Shown: positions 1 through 7,352, numbered from the stretch's first letter. The stretch is 12,422 nucleotides of DNA from an uncultured Thermoplasmata archaeon (GCA_946545675.1 CAMNNR010000024.1:1-12422), one strand, 5' to 3'. Made by a program: numbers and translations. Notes: generated by a model from the sequence alone, not told the origin.

Positions 1-1832
1 AACTGGGTCATGTACAGCTTGTAGTAATTGCCCTTTTGCCGGAGCAGGGATTCGTGGGTGCCGGTCTCAATGATATGCCCCTGCTCCATGACCACGATCT
101 CGTCGCAGTCGCGGATCGTGGAGAGACGGTGGGCGATGATGAAGCTCGTGCGGCCCTCGGTCAGCTTGTCCAATGCACCCTGGATTATCCTCTCGGTACG
201 GGTATCCACCGAACTGGTGGCCTCGTCGAATATCACCATCGGTGCATCGGTTATCATGGCACGTGCGATGGTGAGCTGCTGTTTCTGCCCGGAGGATAAT
301 CCAGCATACTCGTTGAGTACCGTATCATACCCATCCGGAAGACTCTCTATGAAATCGTGGATACCCACGGAACGACAGGCATCGATGACCTTCTCGTCGC
401 ATACACCTTCCTTATTGAACACGAGGTTCTCGCGTATCGTACCGTCAAAGAGCCAGACATCCTGAAGCACCATGGAGAAACAGGAATGGACCTGCTCCCT
501 GCGGAGATTCCGGGTGGGCACGCCGTCGATGCATATGTCTCCGCTGTCCACCTCATAGAAGCGCATGAGGAGGTTCACCATGGTGGTCTTACCCGCACCT
601 GTCGGCCCTACGATTGCTATCTTATCTCCCGACTCCACATGGAAGGTGAAATGGTGGATGACCTCGACACCCTCGACATAACTGAAGCTGACATCACGGA
701 AATCGATCTCCCCGCGGACATCCTTCAATTCCGCATCCTTTCCGGATTCGTCCTCGAGTTCAGGTGCGTCGAGCAGTTCGAACACGCGTTCAGAAGCCGC
801 TGCCAGCGACTGCATTGATGCCAGTGCGTCGGTGAGCTGGAGGAGCGGAGAGTTGAACATCCTCACATAGACGATAAAAGCCACAATCACTCCGTAAGTT
901 ATCTGCCCCTCGATCACCATGAGGGATCCGAGGATGCATACTACCACATATCCCAGATTTCCGACGAAGTTCATTATCTGGGGCATCGTGCTGGTGATGA
1001 AACGTGATTTGTAGGTTGTGTCGAAGAGATCCTGATTGATCTCGTCGAATGATGCGCGTATGTGGTCCTCGTTGCTGTAGGTGCTCACGATGTCATGACC
1101 GTAATATGCTTCCTCGACGAGCCCGTTCATGCGCCCGAGATTGCGGGACTGCTCGACATACAGCCTGTGTGTACGGCTGATTATTATACGTATGACCGCA
1201 AAACCGGCGAGAGAAGGGATTATGGAGACGATTGCCAGCACCGGAGAGGTGTAGATCATCAATACGATACAGCCTACGAAGATCGTTATCGCGGTGAGGG
1301 CACTGCTGATGCTGTGTCCGAAAGTTTCCCCTATGGAATCGGCATCGTTGGTGAGCCTGCTCATTATGTCGCCGGTGCTGCTGTTGTCGAAATAGTTCAT
1401 GGGGAGACGGCGGATCTTCTTCTCGAGGTCCGTACGCAACAGGTAAGCGATGCGCTCCGAGACAACAGGGATGATGTAATGCTCCACGGTGGAGAGCAGG
1501 AAACTCACCCCGTAGAGTATGAAGACGAGCAGACCCAGATACCCTATTTTGCCTGTATCCATCGAACCTGTGCCGATGCCGTCGAAGATGGTGTCGGACA
1601 TGTCCTTCAGGAGCTGCGGACCGATGATGGCGAGGACTGCGCTTGCCATGGACAGCATCACGCCGAACATGATGTAGTAGCGGTATCTTCCGATATGTCC
1701 CATCAACTGCTTCAGTGCCGTACGGAAATTGCGGGGCTTCTCGGCACGGGCCCAAGGCGGCCCGGGAGTCTGTACGGTCTGCTGCTTTCCGGGAGCCAGC
1801 TTCCCGCCCTTCCGCTCAGCGGTCCCGCTCAT
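1..1832 (-). CDS. Heterodimeric ABC exporter subunit, catalytic-site half (C-terminus cut by window edge)
   Basis: This is a fused membrane-domain/ATPase ABC half-transporter of the MdlB/LmrD/TM288 type, probably exporting drugs, lipids or peptides across the cytoplasmic membrane. I translated it directly; 610 codons are visible and no stop is reached, so only a short C-terminus is missing. An N-terminal membrane domain with several hydrophobic helices occupies roughly residues 50-330. The ATPase domain has Walker A GPTGAGKTT (409-417), a signature that reads LSSGQ instead of LSGGQ (512-516), Walker B with canonical Asp536-Glu537, and H-loop His568. The ATG at 1832 overlaps the TGA of the upstream partner gene (ATGA, 4 nt), and a GGAGGAG motif lies 5 nt before it, so translation is probably coupled. 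The intact Glu and His here complement the Asp and Gln of the partner, which is the known signature of asymmetric heterodimers. The substrate cannot be inferred. Confidence 0.93.
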   Translation of the reverse strand, partial: MSGTAERKGGKLAPGKQQTVQTPGPPWARAEKPRNFRTALKQLMGHIGRYRYYIMFGVMLSMASAVLAIIGPQLLKDMSDTIFDGIGTGSMDTGKIGYLGLLVFILYGVSFLLSTVEHYIIPVVSERIAYLLRTDLEKKIRRLPMNYFDNSSTGDIMSRLTNDADSIGETFGHSISSALTAITIFVGCIVLMIYTSPVLAIVSIIPSLAGFAVIRIIISRTHRLYVEQSRNLGRMNGLVEEAYYGHDIVSTYSNEDHIRASFDEINQDLFDTTYKSRFITSTMPQIMNFVGNLGYVVVCILGSLMVIEGQITYGVIVAFIVYVRMFNSPLLQLTDALASMQSLAAASERVFELLDAPELEDESGKDAELKDVRGEIDFRDVSFSYVEGVEVIHHFTFHVESGDKIAIVGPTGAGKTTMVNLLMRFYEVDSGDICIDGVPTRNLRREQVHSCFSMVLQDVWLFDGTIRENLVFNKEGVCDEKVIDACRSVGIHDFIESLPDGYDTVLNEYAGLSSGQKQQLTIARAMITDAPMVIFDEATSSVDTRTERIIQGALDKLTEGRTSFIIAHRLSTIRDCDEIVVMEQGHIIETGTHESLLRQKGNYYKLYMTQ

Positions 1833-3568
1833 TGCAACTCCTCCTGCGTCAACTGCGATTTGGCTATGTCCGCATATAGGGGGCAGCTCCCCATGAGTTC
1901 GGAATGGGTGCCCCTGCCGACGACCCTGCCGCCGTCCAGGACTATTATCTCATCGGCGTCTTTGATCGTACCGATCCTCTGGGCCACTATGAACACTGTG
2001 CTCCCTGCGGTCTCCTCGCGGAGAGCACGCCTCAGCTCCTTATCGGTCTTGTAGTCCAGTGCGGAGAAGGTATCGTCCAACAGATAGATCTCGGGGGACC
2101 TGCAGACTGCACGTGCAATTGAGATGCGCTGCTTCTGTCCGCCGGAGAGGTTCCTTCCGTGCTGGGAGATGTGGGATTCGAGGCCTTCCGGCAGGGCACG
2201 GACGAATTCCTCGGCCTGGGCGATATGGAGTGCCCTCCAGACATCGTCGTCGGTGCGTCCCTCGGAACCGAAACCGTAATTGACGTTCATCCTCACCGAA
2301 CCGGAGAATATGACCGCGGATTGCGGGACATATCCCAACCTGATGCGGAGGGATTCCAGATCGTATTCCCTCACATCCTTCCCGTCCACGAGGACCTGGC
2401 CTTCGCCGACGTCGTAGAGCCTGCTTATCAGGTTGACTATCGTGGATTTGCCCGAACCCGTAGGGCCGATGACAGCCACGGTCTTCCCCGCCTCCACCTT
2501 GAAAGACACATCCTCCAGCGTGCTCTTCCCGGAACCGGGGTAGGAGAAGGTGACGTTCCTGAACTCGATGGTTCCCTTCTCGGTTCCGCCTGTACCTTCC
2601 CCGTCGGTTATGGTGGGCTCGCTGTTGATCACCTCGGTGATACGGCGGTAACCCACCATCGCGCGGGGCAACATACGGAAGATTCCGAAGAACATCATCA
2701 CCGCAGTAAGGACCATGGTGGCGTACGATGAGAAGACGATCATATCCGAGAACAGGAGTTTCTGCTCCACCGTGGTGTTGGCCGCGACGACGAGTCCCGC
2801 CCCGATCCAGTATATACCCAGAGTGATGAAGTTCATCATCGAATGGGCAAAGGGGAATACAGGAGCCATGAACTTGATAGCGCTGATGTTGTTGTTGAGG
2901 AGGTCGCAGTTGGCCTTCTCGAATTTGGCTCCCTGATAATCTGCCGCATTATATGCACGGATCACACGCAGGCCGTCGAGATTCTCCCTGGTAGAACGGT
3001 TGACCACATCGGTGAGCCATTGGATCCTCTTGAAACGGGGGATGGCAAGATAAAGGGAAATGAACATGACCGCGACAAGCATCACGAGGCATCCGATGGT
3101 GAATGCAGTCCATTCCATCGATGTGCCGTAGATCTTCGAGGTGGCCCATACTGCCATGATCGGAGCCTTGATGACGATCTGCAAACCCCTTGCGACGAAA
3201 TTCTGGATCTGGGTGACATCGTTGGTGGTACGGGTGATGAGACTGGCAGCTGAAAACCTGCTTATGTTCTCTGTAGAGAACTTCTGGACGCGTTCGAACT
3301 GCGCTTTACGCATATTGCGTCCGACCGCGGCCGCGATGCGGGAGACGATGAATCCCGCGAGAATCGAAAGTATGAGGCTTCCGAAGGCACAGACCACCAT
3401 ATCGATACCGTACCTGACCACGGTGTTGTGGTCTTCCAGCAGATATGCGTCGGTGATCCTGCTCATATAGTCAGGAATCGATATGTCTAGGTAGACCTGA
3501 CAGATTACCAATATGACTGCCAACGCCGCCAGGATGTACTCACGACGGGTGAAAAATCTCCCTCTCAT
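1829..3568 (-). CDS. Heterodimeric ABC exporter subunit, degenerate-site half
   Basis: This is a 579-residue ABC half-exporter of the MdlA/LmrC/TM287 type, with an N-terminal transmembrane domain (about residues 10-310) and a C-terminal ATPase. Visible motifs are Walker A GPTGSGKST (368-376), Q-loop Gln416, a canonical signature LSGGQ (474-478), Walker B LLDD where the catalytic Glu is Asp (Asp499), and a switch loop reading VAQR, with Gln530 in place of the usual His. In characterised heterodimers this Asp/Gln pair marks the non-hydrolytic ATP site. It is the first gene of the exporter operon and overlaps its partner by 4 nt. I chose the ATG at 3568 (protein begins MRGRFFTRREY) because a GGGGGAT motif lies shortly upstream. 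An in-frame TTG at 3619 would add 17 residues that do not resemble the family. Pairing with the downstream gene is inferred from adjacency and complementary motifs. Confidence 0.94.
   Translation of the reverse strand: MRGRFFTRREYILAALAVILVICQVYLDISIPDYMSRITDAYLLEDHNTVVRYGIDMVVCAFGSLILSILAGFIVSRIAAAVGRNMRKAQFERVQKFSTENISRFSAASLITRTTNDVTQIQNFVARGLQIVIKAPIMAVWATSKIYGTSMEWTAFTIGCLVMLVAVMFISLYLAIPRFKRIQWLTDVVNRSTRENLDGLRVIRAYNAADYQGAKFEKANCDLLNNNISAIKFMAPVFPFAHSMMNFITLGIYWIGAGLVVAANTTVEQKLLFSDMIVFSSYATMVLTAVMMFFGIFRMLPRAMVGYRRITEVINSEPTITDGEGTGGTEKGTIEFRNVTFSYPGSGKSTLEDVSFKVEAGKTVAVIGPTGSGKSTIVNLISRLYDVGEGQVLVDGKDVREYDLESLRIRLGYVPQSAVIFSGSVRMNVNYGFGSEGRTDDDVWRALHIAQAEEFVRALPEGLESHISQHGRNLSGGQKQRISIARAVCRSPEIYLLDDTFSALDYKTDKELRRALREETAGSTVFIVAQRIGTIKDADEIIVLDGGRVVGRGTHSELMGSCPLYADIAKSQLTQEELQ
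1838..1844 (-). promoter_or_regulatory. Shine-Dalgarno GGAGGAG for the second exporter gene
   Basis: On the minus strand GGAGGAG lies 5 nt before the ATG at 1832, inside the last codons of the preceding gene. It fixes the start of the downstream exporter subunit and supports translational coupling across the ATGA overlap. Confidence 0.8.
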
Positions 3569-3621
3569 ACCTATATCCCCCGTTCCTTTCGGAAACAGTA
3601 AATGGATATCGGCAAACAAGG

Positions 3622-3650
3622 ATTTTTACATTTGCCCAGTTGTTAAAAAT
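3622..3650. repeat. Imperfect AT-rich inverted repeat upstream of the exporter operon
   Basis: The arms ATTTTTACA (3622-3630) and TGTTAAAAAT (3641-3650) are complementary apart from one bulged base and are separated by 10 nt. They lie about 55-80 nt upstream of the exporter start, in the region where its promoter should be. This could be an operator or simply part of an AT-rich promoter; no unambiguous TATA box stands out here. Confidence 0.3.
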
Positions 3651-3672
3651 GTAATAATTTGTGATAAGAATT

Positions 3673-3691
3673 GGCGGCGGAGACCGCCGCC
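3673..3691 (-). terminator. GC-rich hairpin after the importer operon
   Basis: A perfect 8-bp stem GGCGGCGG/CCGCCGCC with a 3-nt loop begins 15 nt past the stop codon of the importer ATPase gene. On the minus strand it is followed by an AT-rich stretch, but the T-run is weak. The likely role is transcript 3'-end formation or protection, and separation of the importer operon from the exporter operon. Confidence 0.6.
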
Positions 3692-3705
3692 GTGTATAAT
3701 ATGTT

Positions 3706-4560
3706 TCACTCCATGACGTTCTGTTTCTCAAGGTAACCGAGGATGGTCTTCCTGAGCTCGGTGAACTTGGGATCGGTACGGTCACGGGGCCTGTTGCCGG
3801 GCACATCCACGATCTTATAGATGGTGGACGGTCTCTTCGACAGGACCACGACGCGGTCGGAGAGGTACAGTGCCTCATCAACTGAGTGGGTGACGAATAT
3901 GATCGTTCTGGCACTGTGTTCTACGATCTTGACCAGCATCTCCTGCATGATGTTCCTGGTCTGAGCATCGAGGGCACCGAAAGGCTCATCCATCAGGATG
4001 ACCGCAGGGTGCATCACCATCGCACGGGCGATGCCCACGCGCTGCTTCATTCCTCCGGAGAGCTCATGGATGCGGGAGTCTGCGAACTTCTCGAGACCGA
4101 CCGCTTTGATGTACTTGAGGGCCCTAGCGCGGCGCTCCTCCTTGGGGACGCCAGCCACTTCCATTCCGAACTCGACATTCTTCAGTACTGTCCTCCAGGG
4201 GAAGAGGGCGAAATCCTGGAACACCATTCCACGATCTGAACCCGGAGAGGTACACTCTTTGTTGCCGATGGTTATCTTGCCGCTGGTCGGCTGTAAAAGT
4301 CCAGCGATGGAACGCAGAATGGTGGTCTTACCACATCCCGAAGGTCCTACGATGGAGATGAGTTCCCCTTTTCCTACCTGAAGTGTAAAATCCTCGACAG
4401 CTACTGTTTCTGCGTTATCTGTCTTGTACACCACACGAAGGTGTTCGATGTTCATGATAGGTTCCCCTTCTGCGATATCCTTGAACAACTCATCCGTACG
4501 ATCCAGGCGAACACGGTCCTTTGCCTTGTATCTCTCCCCTTCGACTTTGATCTCTGACAT
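3706..4560 (-). CDS. ABC importer ATPase, nitrate/sulfonate/taurine (SsuB/TauB) family
   Basis: This 284-residue protein is the cytoplasmic ATPase powering the importer encoded by the two preceding genes. All ABC motifs are canonical: Walker A GPSGCGKTT (72-80), Q-loop Gln115 in VFQDFALFPW, signature LSGGM (167-171), Walker B LMDEP with Asp191-Glu192, and switch His225 in FVTHSVDEA. The FALFPWRTV and DEALYLSDRV segments are typical of the SsuB/TauB/NrtD branch. The ATG at 4560 overlaps the permease stop by one base (TGATG), and a GGGAG motif lies 10 nt upstream. With this start there is an unusual charged extension of about 35 residues before the usual ATPase beginning; an internal ATG at 4455 (MNIEHLRVV) is an alternative start. 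The family assignment is firm, the substrate is not. Confidence 0.94.
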   Translation of the reverse strand: MSEIKVEGERYKAKDRVRLDRTDELFKDIAEGEPIMNIEHLRVVYKTDNAETVAVEDFTLQVGKGELISIVGPSGCGKTTILRSIAGLLQPTSGKITIGNKECTSPGSDRGMVFQDFALFPWRTVLKNVEFGMEVAGVPKEERRARALKYIKAVGLEKFADSRIHELSGGMKQRVGIARAMVMHPAVILMDEPFGALDAQTRNIMQEMLVKIVEHSARTIIFVTHSVDEALYLSDRVVVLSKRPSTIYKIVDVPGNRPRDRTDPKFTELRKTILGYLEKQNVME

Positions 4561-5378
4561 CAGGCATCAACTCCCATTCTCTTGCTAACAAACTTGTGGA
4601 TATATTCCGCTAATCCGGTGGTCATGATACCCAACACTGCGATGATTACGATGGCAGAGTAAGCTCCTGGCCAGAAACCTGCGGTTGCCTGTTCTGCAAG
4701 ATAGAATCCTATTCCGCTAAGTTGTGGAGCATACAGTTCTGCCGCGACAATACACATCCAACCGATTCCCAAACCGATTTTAATACCATTCATCAGGAAA
4801 GGTATTGAACTGGGGATAATCACCTTAACAAAAATCTGAAGCTGACTGGCACCCATGGTCTTCGCGGCATCGATCAGGTTATGCTCTATCTTCTGCACTC
4901 CGAAGATCATGTTGGTGAGAAGAGGGAAGAAAATACCAATGAACACTACCAATACAGGACCCAAGGTGTAATTGATGGCGAGGATGAAGATAGGCGCCCA
5001 TGCGATAGGGGCGATAGGTCTCATAACCTCTATCACGGGTTGGGCGAATTCCCTTATCGGTTTCCAGTATCCTATAATTAGCCCCAGAGGTACAGCGACC
5101 ACAAGGGCAAGAAGGAATCCTTTGAAGAATGTGCTCAAACTTGAACCGATGTAATCCCATATCGACTTACCCGTGATAGGGTCGCCATGATTATACAACT
5201 CTACGAGGGCATCCCAGGTCTCTGCAGGAGTAGGGATTGCCACTGAACCTGCAACGAGTGCCACATCCCACCAAGCGAATACAAAGCAAACAAGTGATGT
5301 GACTGTTATTATTCCCATCCTCAACAGACGATGATATCTGTTGTGAGGGTCATAAGTCCAGCCAAATACTGTAGTCAT
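4560..5378 (-). CDS. ABC importer permease, nitrate/sulfonate/taurine (SsuC/TauC) family
   Basis: This is a 272-residue integral membrane permease of the binding-protein-dependent transport family. Hydrophobic segments lie near residues 22-38, 84-104, 122-136, 141-156, 201-216 and 239-256, giving about six helices. The cytoplasmic EAA loop that docks the ATPase is visible at 169-191 (IDAAKTMGAS followed by IIPSSIP). The sequence MRPIAPIAWAPIFI matches the conserved RPIPPlAW-type stretch of SsuC/TauC permeases. The ATG at 5378 is supported by GAGG 8 nt upstream; this motif overlaps the TGA stop of the binding-protein gene, leaving a 10-nt gap and probable coupling. It should form a homodimer in the membrane that receives substrate from the upstream binding protein. 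Confidence 0.94.
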   Translation of the reverse strand: MTTVFGWTYDPHNRYHRLLRMGIITVTSLVCFVFAWWDVALVAGSVAIPTPAETWDALVELYNHGDPITGKSIWDYIGSSLSTFFKGFLLALVVAVPLGLIIGYWKPIREFAQPVIEVMRPIAPIAWAPIFILAINYTLGPVLVVFIGIFFPLLTNMIFGVQKIEHNLIDAAKTMGASQLQIFVKVIIPSSIPFLMNGIKIGLGIGWMCIVAAELYAPQLSGIGFYLAEQATAGFWPGAYSAIVIIAVLGIMTTGLAEYIHKFVSKRMGVDA

Positions 5379-5388
5379 CTGATGTACC

Positions 5389-6624
5389 TCAAGCGTCGAC
5401 GAGTTTACTGTTGATGCTGGTAATCGTTATCGGAGGTGCACCCATGAATCCGAAATTAGCCTCTCCATTCTGCAGGGAAGTGGCAACTCCGGCACCGTTC
5501 GCGGCGGGGCTCATTGTAATTACTATACCGTAAGCATCGAAGTATCCTTTCTCTATTCCATAACCAAGTGCCAGAGATGTGTGGATGTCACCGGATATGT
5601 ATGCTATGGAGATCGAAGTCTTGCTGTACCCTGCTGCACTCGGCTCTCCGAAATTGATTGCCTGCAGGAGATATCCGTCATCAACGAATGCCTGTGCAAA
5701 CCTGTGAGTGCTGCTGAAACCAAGGTTCTTCATGGATACCTTAAGGACTCCGCCGAGAGTGTAGTATGTATCTACCAGATTCTCCACCGTCGTTTGAAGA
5801 CCGCTGAGAGGGGAAGATCCTGTGGTGTATCCCGCATCCGCATAGGTATAGGTCACAATGCCGAGTGCGGATTCGATAACCGCGGTATCAGTTATTCCGG
5901 TCTGGGTCTTAGCGACAGAGACTAATTTCGTATAGTCCTCTGAACTATGATCCGCGAGTGCCTGGTTAATATCCTTGACAGTCTTAATATAAGCTGCTAG
6001 GAAGCGGACGGTCACATCAGAGTTATTGGTAATGAAATCGTGTGAAGCCCCAATAACACAACAGGCATGCCCGGGTTCGAAGTCAGCAGTTAGCATCATC
6101 TTGTTACAACCAGATGCAATCAGACTACTGTACTGGGGTTCCCAGATGATTCCGCCGACCAATCCAGGAATAGAACCGATCGAGGACTCGAAAGCAGCTT
6201 TGTTGGTAATTGATGGAAGATAATAGACTGTTCCAGAATCGAGCGTTTCTTCAGCGCTGTAAGGTTTGAAATTGAGATGCAGCGAGTTCTGGACGATGGT
6301 TTGGAGTTGCATATGCTGGATACTGGTTGTTCCGGGGGTTCCGAATATCTTTCCACCCCAAGCGGAAGCATGATACTGCACGTTACCATCTCCATCCAAT
6401 ACTGGTTTATCATTGCCCACATCGTATTCAATATATGTCGAGGCATTTTCAGTGCTTTTCAGATAAACGCCGGATCCTTCGGTGTTGACTCTGCCAATAA
6501 GGCGTAACTGATTATCCTCTTCGGTATTATTGTAAAAAAGGATAAGCATTGACGAGGCGAGAAGGAAACCCACGACTACGCAAGCCGTGAGGACCACTTT
6601 TTTGTCTATGAACGCTCCAGACAT
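5389..6624 (-). CDS. Membrane-anchored, circularly permuted substrate-binding protein (NMT1/SsuA-like)
   Basis: This 411-residue protein is the extracellular substrate-binding component of the importer. A single hydrophobic segment at about 9-30 forms an uncleaved membrane anchor or signal; no convincing lipobox follows it. The binding-domain motifs are recognisable but out of order. The chain begins with LRLIGRVNTEGSG (40-52), then GTPGTTSIQH (95-104), WEP (161-163) and PGHACCVIGAS (184-194), and continues to FVDDGYLLQA (313-322), the usual C-terminal end of this family. Only then comes the normal N-terminal part: ISIAYISGDIH (338-348), a GIEKGYFDAYGI segment (356-367), LQNGEANFGFMGAPP (384-398) and the terminal SINSKLVDA. 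The end at 411 would connect naturally to residue 38. The frame is continuous, so this looks like a true circular permutation. A TATA box 27 nt upstream and no Shine-Dalgarno suggest a leaderless start. Family confidence is high; permutation is inferred from motif order. Confidence 0.9.
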   Translation of the reverse strand: MSGAFIDKKVVLTACVVVGFLLASSMLILFYNNTEEDNQLRLIGRVNTEGSGVYLKSTENASTYIEYDVGNDKPVLDGDGNVQYHASAWGGKIFGTPGTTSIQHMQLQTIVQNSLHLNFKPYSAEETLDSGTVYYLPSITNKAAFESSIGSIPGLVGGIIWEPQYSSLIASGCNKMMLTADFEPGHACCVIGASHDFITNNSDVTVRFLAAYIKTVKDINQALADHSSEDYTKLVSVAKTQTGITDTAVIESALGIVTYTYADAGYTTGSSPLSGLQTTVENLVDTYYTLGGVLKVSMKNLGFSSTHRFAQAFVDDGYLLQAINFGEPSAAGYSKTSISIAYISGDIHTSLALGYGIEKGYFDAYGIVITMSPAANGAGVATSLQNGEANFGFMGAPPITITSINSKLVDA

Positions 6625-6646
6625 GATAGAAAAAAATCAGGCTCAA

Positions 6647-6656
6647 TCTATATAAT
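6647..6656 (-). promoter_or_regulatory. TATA box of the importer operon
   Basis: The minus strand reads ATTATATAGA, centred about 27 nt before the ATG at 6624. At the usual archaeal TATA-to-start spacing, transcription would begin at or next to the start codon. No Shine-Dalgarno motif lies between, so a leaderless mRNA is likely. Confidence 0.6.
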
Positions 6657-6673
6657 CAAAATGGGAAAAAATT

Positions 6674-6685
6674 TCCTAATTAGGA
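6674..6685. promoter_or_regulatory. Perfect 12-bp palindrome, candidate operator
   Basis: TCCTAATTAGGA is a perfect palindrome flanked on both sides by AAATTT. Its centre is about 28 bp upstream of the importer TATA box, a position suited to a dimeric regulator. It is the stronger candidate for control of the importer. No regulator gene is adjacent. Confidence 0.4.
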
Positions 6686-6735
6686 TAAATTTAATCATAC
6701 AGGCATTTATGTAATAAAACCAACGACGAATACTA

Positions 6736-6748
6736 GTTAGTCACTAAC
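6736..6748. promoter_or_regulatory. Perfect 6+1+6 palindrome, candidate operator
   Basis: GTTAGT-C-ACTAAC is a perfect interrupted palindrome in the divergent intergenic region, about 40 bp upstream of the putative pyrophosphatase TATA box. It differs in sequence from the palindrome at 6674-6685, so the two would bind different proteins if functional. Confidence 0.4.
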
Positions 6749-6786
6749 CGATGACTTCAGAACGAAAAGGGAGCTCAACCATATCC

Positions 6787-6794
6787 TTAAAAAA
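6787..6794 (+). promoter_or_regulatory. Putative TATA box of the pyrophosphatase gene
   Basis: TTAAAAAA is centred about 26 nt before the ATG at 6816. None of the three possible start codons has a Shine-Dalgarno motif. The spacing therefore favours a leaderless transcript beginning at 6816. Confidence 0.5.
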
Positions 6795-6815
6795 CACAAG
6801 ACAATGCCACCTTCC

Positions 6816-7343
6816 ATGCCTAGCATAGTCGACACAATGTCCGACGACAGGATTTCCCCCGAGGAGTTCGTCGCCTTCATCGAGATCAGCAAAGGAAGCA
6901 AGATGAAATACGAAGTGGACGAGGAGACCGGCCTCATCGCCGTTGACAGGATCCTCTCCACCTCCACCGCTTACCCCTGGAACTACGGACTCATCCCCAG
7001 GACCATCGCCCTCGACGGCGACCCTCTCGACGTCCTCGTCATCAGCAGCGAACCCATCATCCCCGGAGCCCTCGCCAAGTGCAGGCCCATCGGAATCATG
7101 AAGATGATCGACTCCGGCGATGTCGACAACAAGATCCTCTGCGTCCTCCCCAAGGACCCCATGTACAAGGGAATCACCGACATCAAACAGCTCCCCGAGC
7201 ACCTCGGAAAGGAGATCCAGCACTTCTTCACCGTCTACAAGGCTCTCGAGGGCAAGAAGACCGAGGTCGGCGACATCGAGGGACCCGAGGCCGCCAAGGC
7301 AGAGATCGCCGCGTGCATCAAAGCCTACAAGGACAAACAGTAA
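6816..7343 (+). CDS. ppa: Inorganic pyrophosphatase, family I (soluble)
   Basis: This cytoplasmic enzyme hydrolyses pyrophosphate to two phosphates, pulling biosynthetic reactions forward. The metal- and substrate-binding residues of family I are all visible. The core reads FIEISKGSKMKYE, VDR, YPWNYG and then the signature DGDPLDV (residues 67-73 with this start). DSGDVDNK follows at 99-106, and TVYK at 139-142 supplies the late Tyr-Lys. Length is 175 residues, normal for the family. I chose 6816 because the TATA-like box sits 26 nt upstream; 6804 (179 residues) and 6837 (168 residues) are in-frame alternatives. Codon use is strongly biased to C-ending codons compared with the neighbours, as expected of a highly expressed gene. 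It is monocistronic, divergent from the importer operon and convergent with the MFS gene. Confidence 0.96.
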   Translation: MPSIVDTMSDDRISPEEFVAFIEISKGSKMKYEVDEETGLIAVDRILSTSTAYPWNYGLIPRTIALDGDPLDVLVISSEPIIPGALAKCRPIGIMKMIDSGDVDNKILCVLPKDPMYKGITDIKQLPEHLGKEIQHFFTVYKALEGKKTEVGDIEGPEAAKAEIAACIKAYKDKQ

Positions 7344-7352
7344 ACCATTCAC

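Noticed and set aside
28..818. Several plus-strand open frames at the left edge
   Set aside because: The minus strand encodes an ABC ATPase with all motifs in frame to the window edge, so these are antisense shadows.
1062..2054. Plus-strand open frame of 330 codons across the exporter genes
   Set aside because: It crosses the junction of two well-supported minus-strand genes and has shadow-like composition.
3569..3619. TTG at 3619 as start of the first exporter gene
   Set aside because: It adds 17 residues unlike the family, and the ATG at 3568 has a nearby G-rich Shine-Dalgarno.
6577..6600. Possible lipobox (LTAC, Cys15) in the binding protein
   Set aside because: Only two hydrophobic residues separate it from the charged N-terminus and the main hydrophobic stretch follows it, so an uncleaved anchor fits better.
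5389..6624. Rotated motif order as a frameshift or two fused partial genes
   Set aside because: The frame is uninterrupted, each block occurs once, and together they make exactly one full domain, which favours permutation over fusion or frameshift. Assembly error cannot be excluded from sequence alone.
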